From Takakia lepidozioides (lineage: Eukaryota; Streptophyta; Takakiopsida; Takakiales; Takakiaceae), in contig CM060734.1 in NCBI GenBank assembly GCA_030704615.1, positions 22,692,001 through 22,756,000 of the forward strand: DNA of 64,000 nucleotides, written 5' to 3'. Below are positions 47,958 through 59,535 of the stretch, one piece after another. Within the stretch, counting starts at the first letter, position 1. Every line of letters begins with the position of its first letter. A program made the position numbers and the translations under genes. The notes under the pieces were generated by a model. That model was not told the origin of the DNA. It did not search any database and saw nothing but the letters and a program-made list of their open reading frames with translations.

Positions 47958-50900
47958 ATGACTCGTGTTGTTGTGCAACGAGGCTCAGGGCCTTCAAGTT
48001 CTTCACAGTCTCGACCTGCGTCTGCCCCTCCCTCTTCTTCGTCTACTCCCCCACTTCCCCAACCTCTACCTTCTTCTTCATCCCCACCACCCGGAGCCCC
48101 TTCTTGCTCTATATATGGGGATGATGGAGTCGAACAAAGTGGAAAGGAAGCTCAGTACCATCATTTGGAGCTTGAAACCTCACTTGTTGATACTAGTGTC
48201 AAAACCTCACCCTTGTCTTGTCCCACAGACCGGAAGGCAAGCATTGCTGAGCAGACAGGTGAAGGCAGGGTTCAAGGTGTTGCAACTGTTGAGGCTGTTG
48301 GTGACGAGGACCTATTGGACAGAAGACGAGAGCTTGATTTAGCATCTCAGTTACAGCATGTTTTGGCCGAGAGGCCTGCAGATTTCTATGTGCAGCAGGC
48401 TAAAGAGGGAGATGACTTGGGGATGGTCACAGAGATTGGTCTTGAGGGAGAAGGGGGAAATGGCATTGAGAAATTGAACCCAGAGAATGAGAGGATTGGA
48501 TTTTCTCTTGATGACTTGTCAATGCAACCAAAAGCAACAGGCATTGATTCAATACTGGAAACTAAGGAAGAGGATGCAGGAAATCCTACCGCATTTGGCC
48601 TTCACAGATACCCTGTTTCCATGCAGAATTCCATGCAGCCTCTCTCTCAGCCCACTTACTCAACTATGCCTCTCCCTTCAATGTCCTTGCCAATGGTACT
48701 CCCTCAATCTCAGACCGGATCTTACACTCCCCCACTCCCCCCCACCTCCTCAATTTCTTCCCTCCCTCCACCTTGTGAGACAGCTCCAATACTGAGGTCC
48801 CATGAAGAGAATGACCAGTTAAGGCCAACTGTAATAGCCAGTGTGACAGAGGCTGTTGGATGTTCATATATGTCAGCCCCTGCCCCATCAGTCCTTTTCC
48901 CCTCAGGCAGTTCAAGGAGAGTTGGATGGTTGGGTCCTTCAGCCTCAAGTGGGACGCGGGGAGGGGGTTCCACTCGCAGGATTCCAAGGGCTATGAAGGG
49001 TTCACGAAATTCGCCAAACAGCTCAAGGCCTACATCTCCACGGGCATATGGAGAGGGGGATGGCTACAACAGTGCTGACGAGCAGAGTCCATGGGCTCCA
49101 GGATCATCTGGTTATGAAGATAATGTAAATTTCAAACCTCCTCTGGCATGAAGCTCCCTGTTATACACTTCAATGCAATGGGGACAGACTGACTTAGTTC
49201 TGGTGTGTTTGCATAGAGCTGTCTTTGGATTGCGAGAAGGAGGAAGAGGAAGTGGAGTGTGAGAGAGACTCAAATAGCTATGAATGTGTAAGTTGTATTT
49301 TGCCATTTGGGGGCTTTGGCATGGACACCATTATCCAGCTGCTGTAACTCCCAATGACTCGCTGATTTTTATTGATAACTGCAACATTGCTCTCTGAAAC
49401 CCTTGCGGAGGATCATTAGACATGGCAGATAGAGAACATGATTTCTGACATTAAGCTGTGACAAGGCCTGCCTTTGTTTTCACATGGGTATGTTTAAGAG
49501 TGACATTCTATTAAACGTGCCGGGCACTTTACTTGATCAAAGTCTTCTGGTTAGCATCAAGCAAATATCAATACCCTTATCTTCTGATTGAAGTTAGTGA
49601 CGAGTTAGGTTGCATGAACATATTATATAGCTGATAATGGCCTGCACCTATCCTGGTCTGTTGGAAGTTCACTGAGGTTACCATTCCTGGATGGTTTTTT
49701 CTTTGAATGTTTTGGTGATTGTTTGTCCAGTTAACCTGTTTTTATTATGCTTAATTTAATGGTGCAGGGAGAAAGGGAACGACAGTTTGAGACAGAGCTG
49801 CGGCGTACAAGAAGCCTGGAAGTGAGGCGGATGGCTGAGGATGGCAATTGTTTGTTTCGTGCTGTGGCAGATCAAGTGTATGGGGATGCGGAGATGTATG
49901 ATGAGACACGGCAGATGTGCATTGACTACATGGTATTTTCTTGCCTCTGGTTGTTTGCATTCTCTTTTAGAATGTGCCCTCTGGCTAGAAAATAGATATT
50001 TGAGGGCGTGAGAGTGACCGCTTAACTTAGTGCAGCTGAACAATGGAGCCAATAGCTGGATCTGAGCAACCATGACAGGAGAGGCATAACGTTCTCAAGC
50101 GGAGCCCTAGTGTAGCTGCCATCTCACTAAGTGGATGTGCGGTTTGGCTGGTGACACTCCTAATGGAAGAGGGTCTTGGCTGGAGCAGGATGTGTGAGCC
50201 TCATGGAAAAGCTTGAGAATGTCAGGTCACCAGTGTTTGGTACTGTGCACACTCTCTTAGCCAATGTGGCTTTGCCATACAAGTGGAGCTCTTCCCACTG
50301 GAGTTCCTCCACTTTGTTGCCATTCATCTCTCTCTGTGACGAACAACCTTCCTCTTTTTGGTCCTCCCATAGTTACCGAAGTGCCAAGGGTACAGGGACA
50401 GGTATCTATATTAGGTATGATTAGGTATCTAGTAACAGATTGGGTTGAATGGAGTTGGAGTATTGACCAAAGCCTTTACAAAGTGTTTCCGCCATGGAGT
50501 AGTGTGCATGAAGATGAACTAAACAACTCCCTTTATGTATGAATAGATATCATTGGAACAATTGCTGAGATACCTTTAGTACTCTTTTAGGGCCTTGCAA
50601 GCAATTATAGAGACAGATGAGAGGTCAGGAGGAGTGTCACATGCTACATGATGAAGAAACTTTGGTTTTTGGCCATTCTGCAGGAGAAGGAGAGGGACCA
50701 CTTTTCACAGTTTGTGACAGAAAGCTTCACAGCCTACTGCAAAAGGAAGCGCAGGGATAAGGTAGGTCTCTCTCTCTTGTTCTTCTCCCTGTCCTCTAGG
50801 AAGCCTATTGACATTGGGTGGACTTGAAACGGGAGTACATTAATGTCTCTGTGACTAAATGCCGGCCTTGTGACCTCGTGTCCTTGTTTGTTTCGACCTG

Positions 50901-53900
50901 AAGCGCTTTGCTTCAGGTAAGGTAGTGCATTGGATTTAGTTGGAAAGCTTGGGGTCTTTCCCTCTTTAGAATATGCCTACACGGGCCATTCCCTGCAACT
51001 TCCTGGAGTGTGATCTCTGAATGGTAACAAGCGGACTCCTACCGCTTGGGGGCAGCCCCTCCGCCCAAATTGGGCAGTCATATGCTCTGTCTAGCATACT
51101 CGGCACTTGGGCTCGGGTTGGTTCCTGTGCTTAAACTTATGGCCTGCGAAAACAATCAAAAATTTAGCTCCTATCAACATCAACACTCCTCAGGGTGAAC
51201 CCTGGGAATTGGTTACTTATGCCAAATCTAGGGCTTCATGTGTAGTTTTTGGGGTGAATCCCAGGATGGACGATGTGTCCTTTAAAACTACATGCTCTAG
51301 CTTAGGCTTGGATTTCATGGCTAATGGTACCATCTCGAGACTTGATAACAGGGGTACGTTGAAGGTTGCAATGACCAAAAGTGCTTCTAATAGAGTCCCG
51401 CATCAATTCAATCTCAAAGAAGTTCATCCCTTGACTGGCTGGAGAGCGGTCTTAGATGGTGATTCAATGGGGCGCTCTAGGAAGACAACCAAGGGCAACA
51501 ACTTCAACTTGAGAGTTTCTAATCGGTTTGATGCTCTGGATGAGGTTGAATCCAAACAGCCAGAAGGACAAGATGCCCCTAAGTGTACGGAACCTGAACG
51601 TCCTGAATCTGAAGGATTTGGTACTCTGAATGGTTTACCAATCCTCAAGGTTTACACAAGACGAACAAATTCTATACACGGGGTAATTGTCCCCAAGCCG
51701 TCAGATGGACAATCTGTCCCTAAGTGTGCAGAGCCTGAACGTCGTGTAACTGAAGGATTTGGTACTCTAAATGGTTTACCAATCCTCAAAGTCTACACAA
51801 GACGAGCAAAATCTATACACGGGGTAATTGTCCCCAAGCAGTCTGACGGACAATCTGCCCCTATGTGTGCGGAGCCTGTGCGTCATGTAACTGAAAGATT
51901 TGGTACCCTGAATGGCTTACCAATTCTCAAAGTTTACACAAGACGAGCAAAATCTACACATGGGGTAACTGTCCCGCTTTGCAGAACGGTTGGCCGTCCA
52001 GGAGCAATCACAAGCTACCTAGACGACAAACAATTCACACGCAAAGGGCTGGCTTGCGGCTGGCCACTTTCAACTTCTCAGGGTTGACCAACCAAAGGAA
52101 ACAACTTGAAGTGGGACAAGTTCTTCGGACTAATGATATTCATATCTGTGCTGGGCAAGAAACATGGGAAACGTCGGATAAACTGGTTGGAGATGTCATT
52201 GGTTATAAATGGGCAGGTAAGATGTGTACTCTCAAGGCAGCCTCTGCCAAACGCGGTCAAAAAGGGGTCGGATTCTTTGTCCGTGATTTCTTGTTTGACA
52301 ATTGTGAAATTATCAACAAGGGTTTGAGGTACGAGCATAGTATCTGGCTAAAACTGAATTTGAAGGGCGGCATGAGTACAAAGGACCTCTTTGTTGGTTG
52401 TGTTTACATGCCCACAGAGGGGACCCTTAGTGCTGACGCAATGCCTTTGAAGATGTAAAGCTGGACTGTGCTTCGTTCCTTGCCAAAGGTCAGGTGGTAC
52501 TATTGGGGGACTTCAATGCCCGGGTGGGCAAAGGGATCCATCAGGACGATATCATTGGACCTTTTGGTGAGGACGAGCTGAATTCTAATGGCAGACGGTT
52601 AATTAACTGTCTAGAAGAGCTTCAGCTTTTGACCTTGAATAACAGGACAAGAGGTGACCAAGTGCAGTGGACTCGTGAGAAACCCCAAACTGGGGAATGT
52701 TCCATTGTGGACTATATCATAATGGACAAAATTTTGTTCCCCCAGTGTGCCAATGTGTTGATCGACAGAACTGATATTGGTACCTCTGACCACTTCCTGG
52801 TTTGGACTGAGATCAACAGGTGTTTTCCCACCACGAAGAGATCTGTGAAACGTTCGATTCGGAAGTGGCGCATAGAAAAATTCCACAATGAGGAGGTCAA
52901 GGCTGAGTGTGTCCAGGCCTTGCAAGAGGCTCTCCCTCATTTTGTCCAATCGCTCCAAGAACTTCAGTCACGCTCTGTTAACGCAAGAAATGAAGTCGAA
53001 AGAGCAGTGGACTCTTGGGAGAGTTTCGTTTCCTCCGTGGCTGACAAGATCATTGGGAGGAAACTAATTGTCTGCGGTAGAGCAGTTAATTGGTGGACTA
53101 ATGAGATTAAACTCAAGATAGCTGAGAGACGAGCCCTCTATAAAGAGTGCTGCAATTTGGAAACCAACAGAGAATTGTGGGCGAGGTACTACCAGCTCCG
53201 TAAAGATATCAATCAGCTTGATAGGTCTCAGAAGAAATTATACTGGGACAAGTTATATAGTGAAATAAACTCAAACAACCATGGTGGTAATGACAAGAAA
53301 TTCTGGTTGGCCCTTCAACGTTTGTACAAGCCGAAAATCAGCAAGTACAAGCGCTGAAGACTACTAAAGGTGCAGTGGTGACTTCATCGGTTGACATTGT
53401 CAAAACCTTTGAAACTCACTACAGTATCCTTGGCAGAACTTCTAGGTCTAACAGTGAGGGTCTTCTGCTGAATGGAGGGACACAGTTGGAAAAACTGTTC
53501 CTATGATTCAAAACAGCCCTGATGAACTGGAGTATATTTTCAATGGCTTATAATGCTCCCATTAGTTCTTCTGAGATTGTGGAAGCAATTGAACATTTAA
53601 ATGGATATAAAGCTGGTGGACCTGATGGAATTGTCAACGAGCCTATCAAGCACGGTGGCGATCCCACGATAGAGGCCCTAGTTCTCCTCTTTAACCTTAT
53701 CTGGAAGACTGAAATGATCCCCTTTCGCTGGCGACAGGGGGTCATTGTCAATCTATACAAGAAGGGTGACAGAGAAGAACCGGGGAACTACCGTGGCATC
53801 ACGCTCCTCAATGCTGTTGGCAAGACATTCTGCAGAGTTATAAGTACTCGTCTCGAGGTTGATCTGGAGTCTAGAGGTTGTTTCCACGAAGGCCAAGCTG

Positions 53901-56900
53901 GCTTTCGGCGAAACAGGGGCTGTGTGGATCATATCTTCACTCTAAGCCAGATTATCCAGGGAAGGAAAAAAGAAGGGAAACCCACTTATGTCTTTTTCCT
54001 GGATGTCAAAAAGGCTTATGACACTGTGGAGAGATGGCCTATGGTTCTGCCTCTGGTCTTGTGGGATCAAGGAAAGATGTGGAGAGTTGTCCACAACTTG
54101 TATGCTCACACCAAAAGCTGTGTCACTGTTAACGGACAGAAGTCCAACTTCTTTGACATAGACCAAGGTGTAGCTCAAGGATGTACTCTCTCCCCTCTGC
54201 TCTTCAATGTTTTCATCAATCAACTCCTCGAGGATGTGGAAAGTGAGGGATTTGGGTTAAGGGTGGGTGATACCACCATACCAGCCCTTATGTTTGCGGA
54301 TGACTTCGCAGGCATAGGGGAGACTCCAACCAATCTCCAGGAGTTGATTGATTGCGCGAAGAGATACTTTGATCTTTGGGGGCTAGAGGCTAATGTCAGC
54401 AAATGTGCAGTGGTAGCATTCAACGACAGAGGAGAGGGAGGAAGTGATCTTAAGTGGCAGTGGGGTAGCCAAGAGATCCCGGTCCTCCCTTCCTACACTT
54501 ACCTGGGCGTTGAGTTCTCCTCCAATTGTAATTGGGATGCACATATCCGGAAAGTTGTTCAAACTGGCAAGGGCAAAGCTCTGGGGCTCACTAAATTTTT
54601 CCACTGCAGAGGGGTCAACTCTGAGGTTAAGAAAACCATGCTTTGTCGCGTTATTAGACCTGCCTTGGAGTACGGATCTGCTATATGGGTTGATAACTCC
54701 AACTAGGCTAAGTCTCTAGAATCCATTCAAGTGGGGGTGCTTAAGGAGTGTATGTCAGCATGCTCCAAAACAGCCAATGTGGCTGTTCGGGGTGAGTTTG
54801 GCATTCCGTCCTTAAGCTCCCGACGAGATGAATTCAAGGTCAGATGGTGGGGTCAGCTGCAACATATGCCCAACACCAGATATCCTAAGTTAATCGATGG
54901 AAACAGGACCGCCCTGTCAAACAGGCTAAGTCCTGGCAGAAGAGAGTAGAAGAGATCCTCAAGGACCTGGACCTGGATCCGCAAGTCTTGACCCTGCTGG
55001 ATAAATCTGACTTAGAGGCTGTAGTGTCCTCAGCCATGTCTGTTGCCATGAGATTGTCTGATGAAAATGAAGTTAGGCAGAAAACTTCCCTGAACTTGTT
55101 TCCAGTCTGTGACATGGGGGAGGACATCTTGGATGACCTCAAGGGTCTACCCACTCTCGGCACTAGACTGAAATTTAAACTCAGGGCAGGAAGCCTACCT
55201 TTGAACAGCAAACAGAGGCAGAGAGGAAAGGGAGAGTGCAATTGCCCGTTGTGTGGGCAATCTGAAGACAGTATTCATTTTCTGATACACTGTCCGGGGT
55301 TCTCTCACCAAAGAGACGCTCTCTTCAAATCTATTAAGGGAATTGTGCCTGTACCCCTGTTTACCAACTTTGAAAGTCTCGAGGCTGAGCCAAAAGCCCA
55401 GGCCCTCCTGAGGCCTAGTTTTTGGGCAAATCACACACAGCAGATTGATGCTTGTGTGAAGGGATTTCTAGAGGATATCTGGAAAACCCGGATTAATTCT
55501 TTATATAGAGGTAAGTCTTACTACCAACGTCAGCCCCTGACAGAGGTAGGTTCTGTCCCTTTTGTTCCCGCTCAAACTGGGCGCGGGGTCAATGGCCACA
55601 AGGCTACGGCAAACAACGTCTTATGAGTACAATCTCTCTCTTGTTCTTCTAGAAGTCTTATTTGCAGATATTTATAACTTCTGCTTGGTTTTCTCCACCC
55701 ATGAACGATTAGTCTTTGTGGTGCTTGTACATTACATTATGGTTGTCAAGAACTCCACTCCCCCCAACAGTGGGCTGCATGGGTTGTTTATATGAAGATC
55801 TCCACTGGCGAGTCAATATTGGAATGATGTTGAGACCAGCTACCAAATCTGATATTTTTAGCTTTGAGAAGTCTATGCTAGTTCAGTATGGAGAATGTAC
55901 TGGAAAATCTGCATGCTATGTCAAAGCCCGCGGCTCTCTGTAATGGATTTATGATTTGGTTTTTCTGTCTCTCTCTTTTGGAGCACATGTTGGTATTGAG
56001 TTAGTTGTGTATGGAACTGTTTGAAGGTCTATGGGAACAACCTGGAAATTCAAGCAATGGCGGAGATGTATAATCGTCCCATTCATATCTATTCTTATAG
56101 CTCAGGTAATGAGACCATTTACTTAGATCCGTAGTTTGTCTAGAAGACTGGTTTTGTCAAGGTATTCTTAAAGGGCTCTATACATGCAAGATAACTTTTA
56201 GAGGATTTTGAGATCCATTGATTGTTTGGAACATTGGCTTTACTGGTTGCTACGATTTATTGTGGCAACTGCCATGGAAGGTTCCTAAAGATGCTTGGGT
56301 CAAGTTAACGTGCCTTAGTTTTTGCACCATATATTTGATGAACCTATATATCTACAAGTAACAAGAGCCCCAGAAATGACTGGTACCAGGTCTCATGTTG
56401 ATTCCTAATGAGGAAGATGTATGTACTGTTGGTGATTGTGTTGGTATGTAATAAACATGGAACCAGTCTTGAGGTTGTGCTTGTTTCACTGACTATAGTT
56501 TGTGGTGTCCTCAGAGCCCATAAACATATTTCATGGGAGCTATGAAACTGACTTGCCACCCATTCGGCTTAGCTATCATCGGGGCAATCACTACAACTCT
56601 CTCCTGGACCCATGCAGGCCAGCAGTAGGGGCGGGTCTTGGTTTTGGTAGCCTGCGTGGGGTAAGCACGATTCCCTTTTCTCTCTTTCTATTTTTTTCTC
56701 CCTTCTGTAAATCACACATAGATACCATGTGTTTTCCATTAGTAATTGCCACCAGGCTGGGGCAGAATTTACATAATAATGCCACTTTGTCCCTTTTTCG
56801 TCAGTGTCACTATAGGGACCTCAGTGGCTTTGAGAGACCAAAGGCAAGCCCTAACTGAGATTGTGACTCAACTTGGACCGCTTCCCTGTGGGGTGAAAAG

Positions 56901-58521
56901 AAAGGTTATCTTTGGTTTGTCCAAGCATGCCCGCACATCTGAGGTAGAAGCCAGTAGATGAGTGTCTGAGTATTGAGGGGTGTGGATTGTATACAGAGGA
57001 ATGTAGACACTGAACAGGTGAAGGCAGCCCTCAAAGCACAACAAGAGCAACAAATTGACAAGGTATGTGGTATTCACCATATTTGAACAAGGTGATTGAT
57101 TTGGGATTATGGAAAAGTGTGTTGAATAGAAGGTCTCAATTGCTGTGCTTTGGCTAGATTTCCTGTGAATTCGCCGTTGATTTTAGGGTGATTATTGGTA
57201 ATATTATTGGTTTGAAGCCAGCAGCAATGTCAGACTGGTTTTGGCTCCATGCTAGCATCTGCAAGCATTTAATATCACGCCTTGCAAAACTGTTGGTGTC
57301 TTTTGCTTGTGAAGGCTAACAAAGTAGATTATGTTAATAAAGAGCTGTGAACAAATTAAAATTAAGGGCGCCCATAGTAGCATCTTCCAAAGTGTATCTC
57401 CACTCCAGTGGATTATCATTGTATGTTTGAAGTTGAAAGACAGAAAGTACATGTAAGATTCTGTTTTTGATATCAGCGCTTTACGTTGAAAAGCTTTGTG
57501 AACTGCGTGTGAATTACTTACCAATCTCTAGGTCACAACTTATTCATGTGGTGTTATTATGGGATGTGCAGGCGCTGTTAGCTGAGGGACGCTACTACTC
57601 CGACATGGAATTAACGGAGCAAGAAATAGAGCGCATGGTGATGGAGGCATCGCGTGCTGAATTTTTGGCAGGGGAAGATCACCGTTTCCATTATCCTTGG
57701 CACGAGGAGACGTCTACATCAGCAGCTGCAGAGCCCTCTTCTTCTGGGACAAGTGAGAACTCAATTGTTTCTGAGTGTCACTTGACAAAAAGAGTAGTCC
57801 CTGTTTCAGTTACACCTCATCCTCCCTTTGTCGTTCGTCTTATTCCTTCCTCCTCCTTGTCCCTTTTTCTGCTAAACTACTGCAAAAGAGTACAGTCTTA
57901 GCTGTAAGACATAATTCGATATGATTTAGTGATAATAACCCCTTATTGCCTAATAATGGGCATCATAGTGGGCCATCGAGCCTTCTAATTGCTGCTGTTT
58001 ACTGAAAGGGGATGTAGCTTTTGGACAAGCCCTTGGCATCCCTCTTTTGCAGATGTCCTTTAGAAACCATCTGCAGCTGTTCCCCATATGGCACATGCTA
58101 TGGTTTTCTGTTCATAGCCAAGCAGTGATGCTCGTCTGCGAACCTTTTCATACATGGATGGTTACTTTCAATTGGAGGATGTGTCACAACCCTGCAAGAC
58201 CTTAATTTGGTGTGCTGTCATTTTGCAGCTGGCAGCCCCAGGAGCACAGGCGATGTGTTGGACTTAGTGCAGTCTGGGAGCCGTCAAACTGTCGCACGCT
58301 CTGTCAGTCTCCCAGCCACCTCAGGAAGTGTAGATCCAACACTTTCTAGCAATGTTCGGATGCTGCTCTCTATGGGGTTCAGCTATTTACGTGTGACAGA
58401 GGCCCACACCATATTCGACGATGACGTCAACAACATGCTGTGCTATTTGCTAGAGACAGAAACCAACATGTCCAGTGGTGGTGAGAGCATGTACCGAAGG
58501 AAAGGCAAAGCTGCAGAGTGA
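47958..58521 (+). CDS. OTLD1: OTU-family deubiquitinase, OTUD5/OTLD1-like, 8 exons, 724 aa
   Basis: The eight exons are 47,958-49,124; 49,768-49,932; 50,684-50,761; 56,027-56,105; 56,515-56,660; 56,997-57,062; 57,572-57,752; and 58,229-58,521. All have GT/AG borders and consistent phases. Start ATG 47,958 (MTRVVVQRGSGPSSSS) matches the conserved plant N-terminus and is preferred to the GTG six bases upstream. Exon 1 is a 389-residue Ser/Pro-rich, mostly disordered region. The OTU protease domain follows: DGNCLFRAVADQVYG has the catalytic Asp and Cys, and RLSYHRGNHYNSL has the catalytic His. AEMYNRPIHIYSYSSEPINI is diagnostic of the OTUD5 group. A later segment EIERMVMEASRAEFL and a C-terminal UBA-like helix bundle (NVRMLLSMGFSYLRVTEAHT) complete it. 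In Arabidopsis this clade removes ubiquitin from histone H2B. The protein is longer than its Arabidopsis relative, mainly in exon 1. Intron 3 is enlarged by a LINE. The frame is intact. Confidence 0.95.
51107..52087 (+). CDS. LINE ORF1 protein with three 47-aa tandem repeats
   Basis: A 326-residue open frame. After an N-terminal part containing WELVTYAKSRASCVVFGVNP, the middle carries three tandem 141-bp (47-residue) units starting at 51,614, 51,755 and 51,896. Their core is FGTLNGLPILKVYTRR, then SIHGV, then VPK-SDGQS and CAEP. LINE ORF1 proteins bind element RNA; no RRM or CCHC knuckle is evident here, so the role is by position only. The frame overlaps the start of the endonuclease region at about 51,979. 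Confidence 0.65.
   Translation: MGSGWFLCLNLWPAKTIKNLAPININTPQGEPWELVTYAKSRASCVVFGVNPRMDDVSFKTTCSSLGLDFMANGTISRLDNRGTLKVAMTKSASNRVPHQFNLKEVHPLTGWRAVLDGDSMGRSRKTTKGNNFNLRVSNRFDALDEVESKQPEGQDAPKCTEPERPESEGFGTLNGLPILKVYTRRTNSIHGVIVPKPSDGQSVPKCAEPERRVTEGFGTLNGLPILKVYTRRAKSIHGVIVPKQSDGQSAPMCAEPVRHVTERFGTLNGLPILKVYTRRAKSTHGVTVPLCRTVGRPGAITSYLDDKQFTRKGLACGWPLSTSQG
51979..55626 (+). pseudogene. LINE ORF2: endonuclease, reverse transcriptase, C-terminal zinc knuckle
   Basis: The APE-like endonuclease is spread over two frames: RLATFNFSGLTNQRKQL, AGQETWET and GVGFFVRDFL in the first; GDFNARVGKG, CSIVDYIIM and GTSDHFLVW in the second (shift near 52,443). The reverse transcriptase, 53,522-54,706, has GPDGIVNEPIK, FLDVKKAYDTV, the active-site AQGCTLSPLLFNVF block and the catalytic FADD (about 54,293-54,304, with Phe in place of the usual Tyr). 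A TAG stop at 54,704 and a shift near 54,900 follow. The end carries CNCPLCGQSEDSIHFLIHCP (C-x2-C-x8-H-x4-C), common in non-L1 LINEs. Another shift near 53,330 is absent from the relative at 18.9 kb. It would nick target DNA and reverse-transcribe the element RNA. Confidence 0.88.
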
Positions 58522-59535
58522 ATCCCTCTTACTAGGGAGTCAAGGGCAGATTAGCAGTTGCTGGAGGAGTCCAAGCCTTTGGGTTTACTTCCATGGCTTG
58601 GAACACGGCACTAATGAGCTGCTTAGTTGAAAGGCTTTTATTTTGGTTAATTGAGCCCCACCGTAGTGTGGGCTAGGGTAATGAAAAGCTGTAGCAAGTG
58701 TTAGAGGAGGCCTTCAGGTGTGTGGGCTTGGAAAGCAACAGCCGTGATGCTCTTGTTGATAAGAGCACTGCGAATGGAGGCTGTAGCATTGTCAACCCTA
58801 TGGATATGATAGGTGAACATGAGTTGTGTGACCAGTTCACTCTTAATGGTAAAGGTAAAGAAATGGAGGAACAATCCGTCAACAGGAAGCTTCCGGTGTT
58901 AAGGACAGGTCTGTGAGCATGTTGGTCCCCAAGTTATGCTTGTTCATTTTAGCACGTTTGCCTCATCTGAAAGTTCCCCCCCAGACAAGCACCAGGATCC
59001 ATTTCTGTGAAATCAGTGTTAGCTTGATGTCCTAGGCAGGGCCACTAGAGGATGGCTTGATACATTCTGGCCGGGATGACCAGGGAAGCCACAGGAGAAT
59101 GGCTGCATTGTTGAAGGTGGCTTTTGGTATCTTCAGAAAACTGCAATGTTGCTCAGAGAAGTTCATGTTTTAGTCTTAGGTGGTCTAAGTTCAGTGAATC
59201 AGGTCTGGCCACGCATCGGTGGCCATATTGCAGAGTCTGCAGCCAGTCGATCTTGAAGGATGCGGATGCTTTCTTTATTCTTCCACCATTATTCATCCTG
59301 CAGGCATTTCTTCTGGGGCCCACCGTTGGCAGTGCTAGATCCAGATACCTACCTACCTACTCCATGTGGGATCCTCGATGAACATTCTTAAAAGTTCGGC
59401 ATAGTTACATAGTGCACGATTATTCACTCTCTCCGTGATGCGTCAGGCATCGGGTCCTGGGATCCAAATCCTAATTTTCAGTGGGCTGGCCCAGACTGTT
59501 TACAAGGCCTCGCCTAATAAGATGCCAGTGTGTGA
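58522..59535. other. OTU gene 3' UTR and flanking sequence
   Basis: Trailer-like sequence; the first few hundred bases are probably 3' UTR. No second gene was recognised. Confidence 0.45.

Larger units (their letters stand above)
50787..55632 (+). mobile_element. Full-length LINE (4,846 bp) in OTU gene intron 3, 18-bp TSD
   Basis: The 18-bp pyrimidine-rich TCTCTCTCTTGTTCTTCT is repeated perfectly at 50,769-50,786 and 55,633-55,650 and brackets one element holding ORF1, an APE-type endonuclease, reverse transcriptase and a zinc knuckle. The 3' end (GAGTACAA) has no poly(A) tail, unlike typical plant L1-type LINEs. It is in the same orientation as the host gene. ORF2 has several frameshifts and a stop, so this copy is dead. 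Two shorter relatives are at 11,998-12,076 and 18,755-19,165. Confidence 0.93.
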
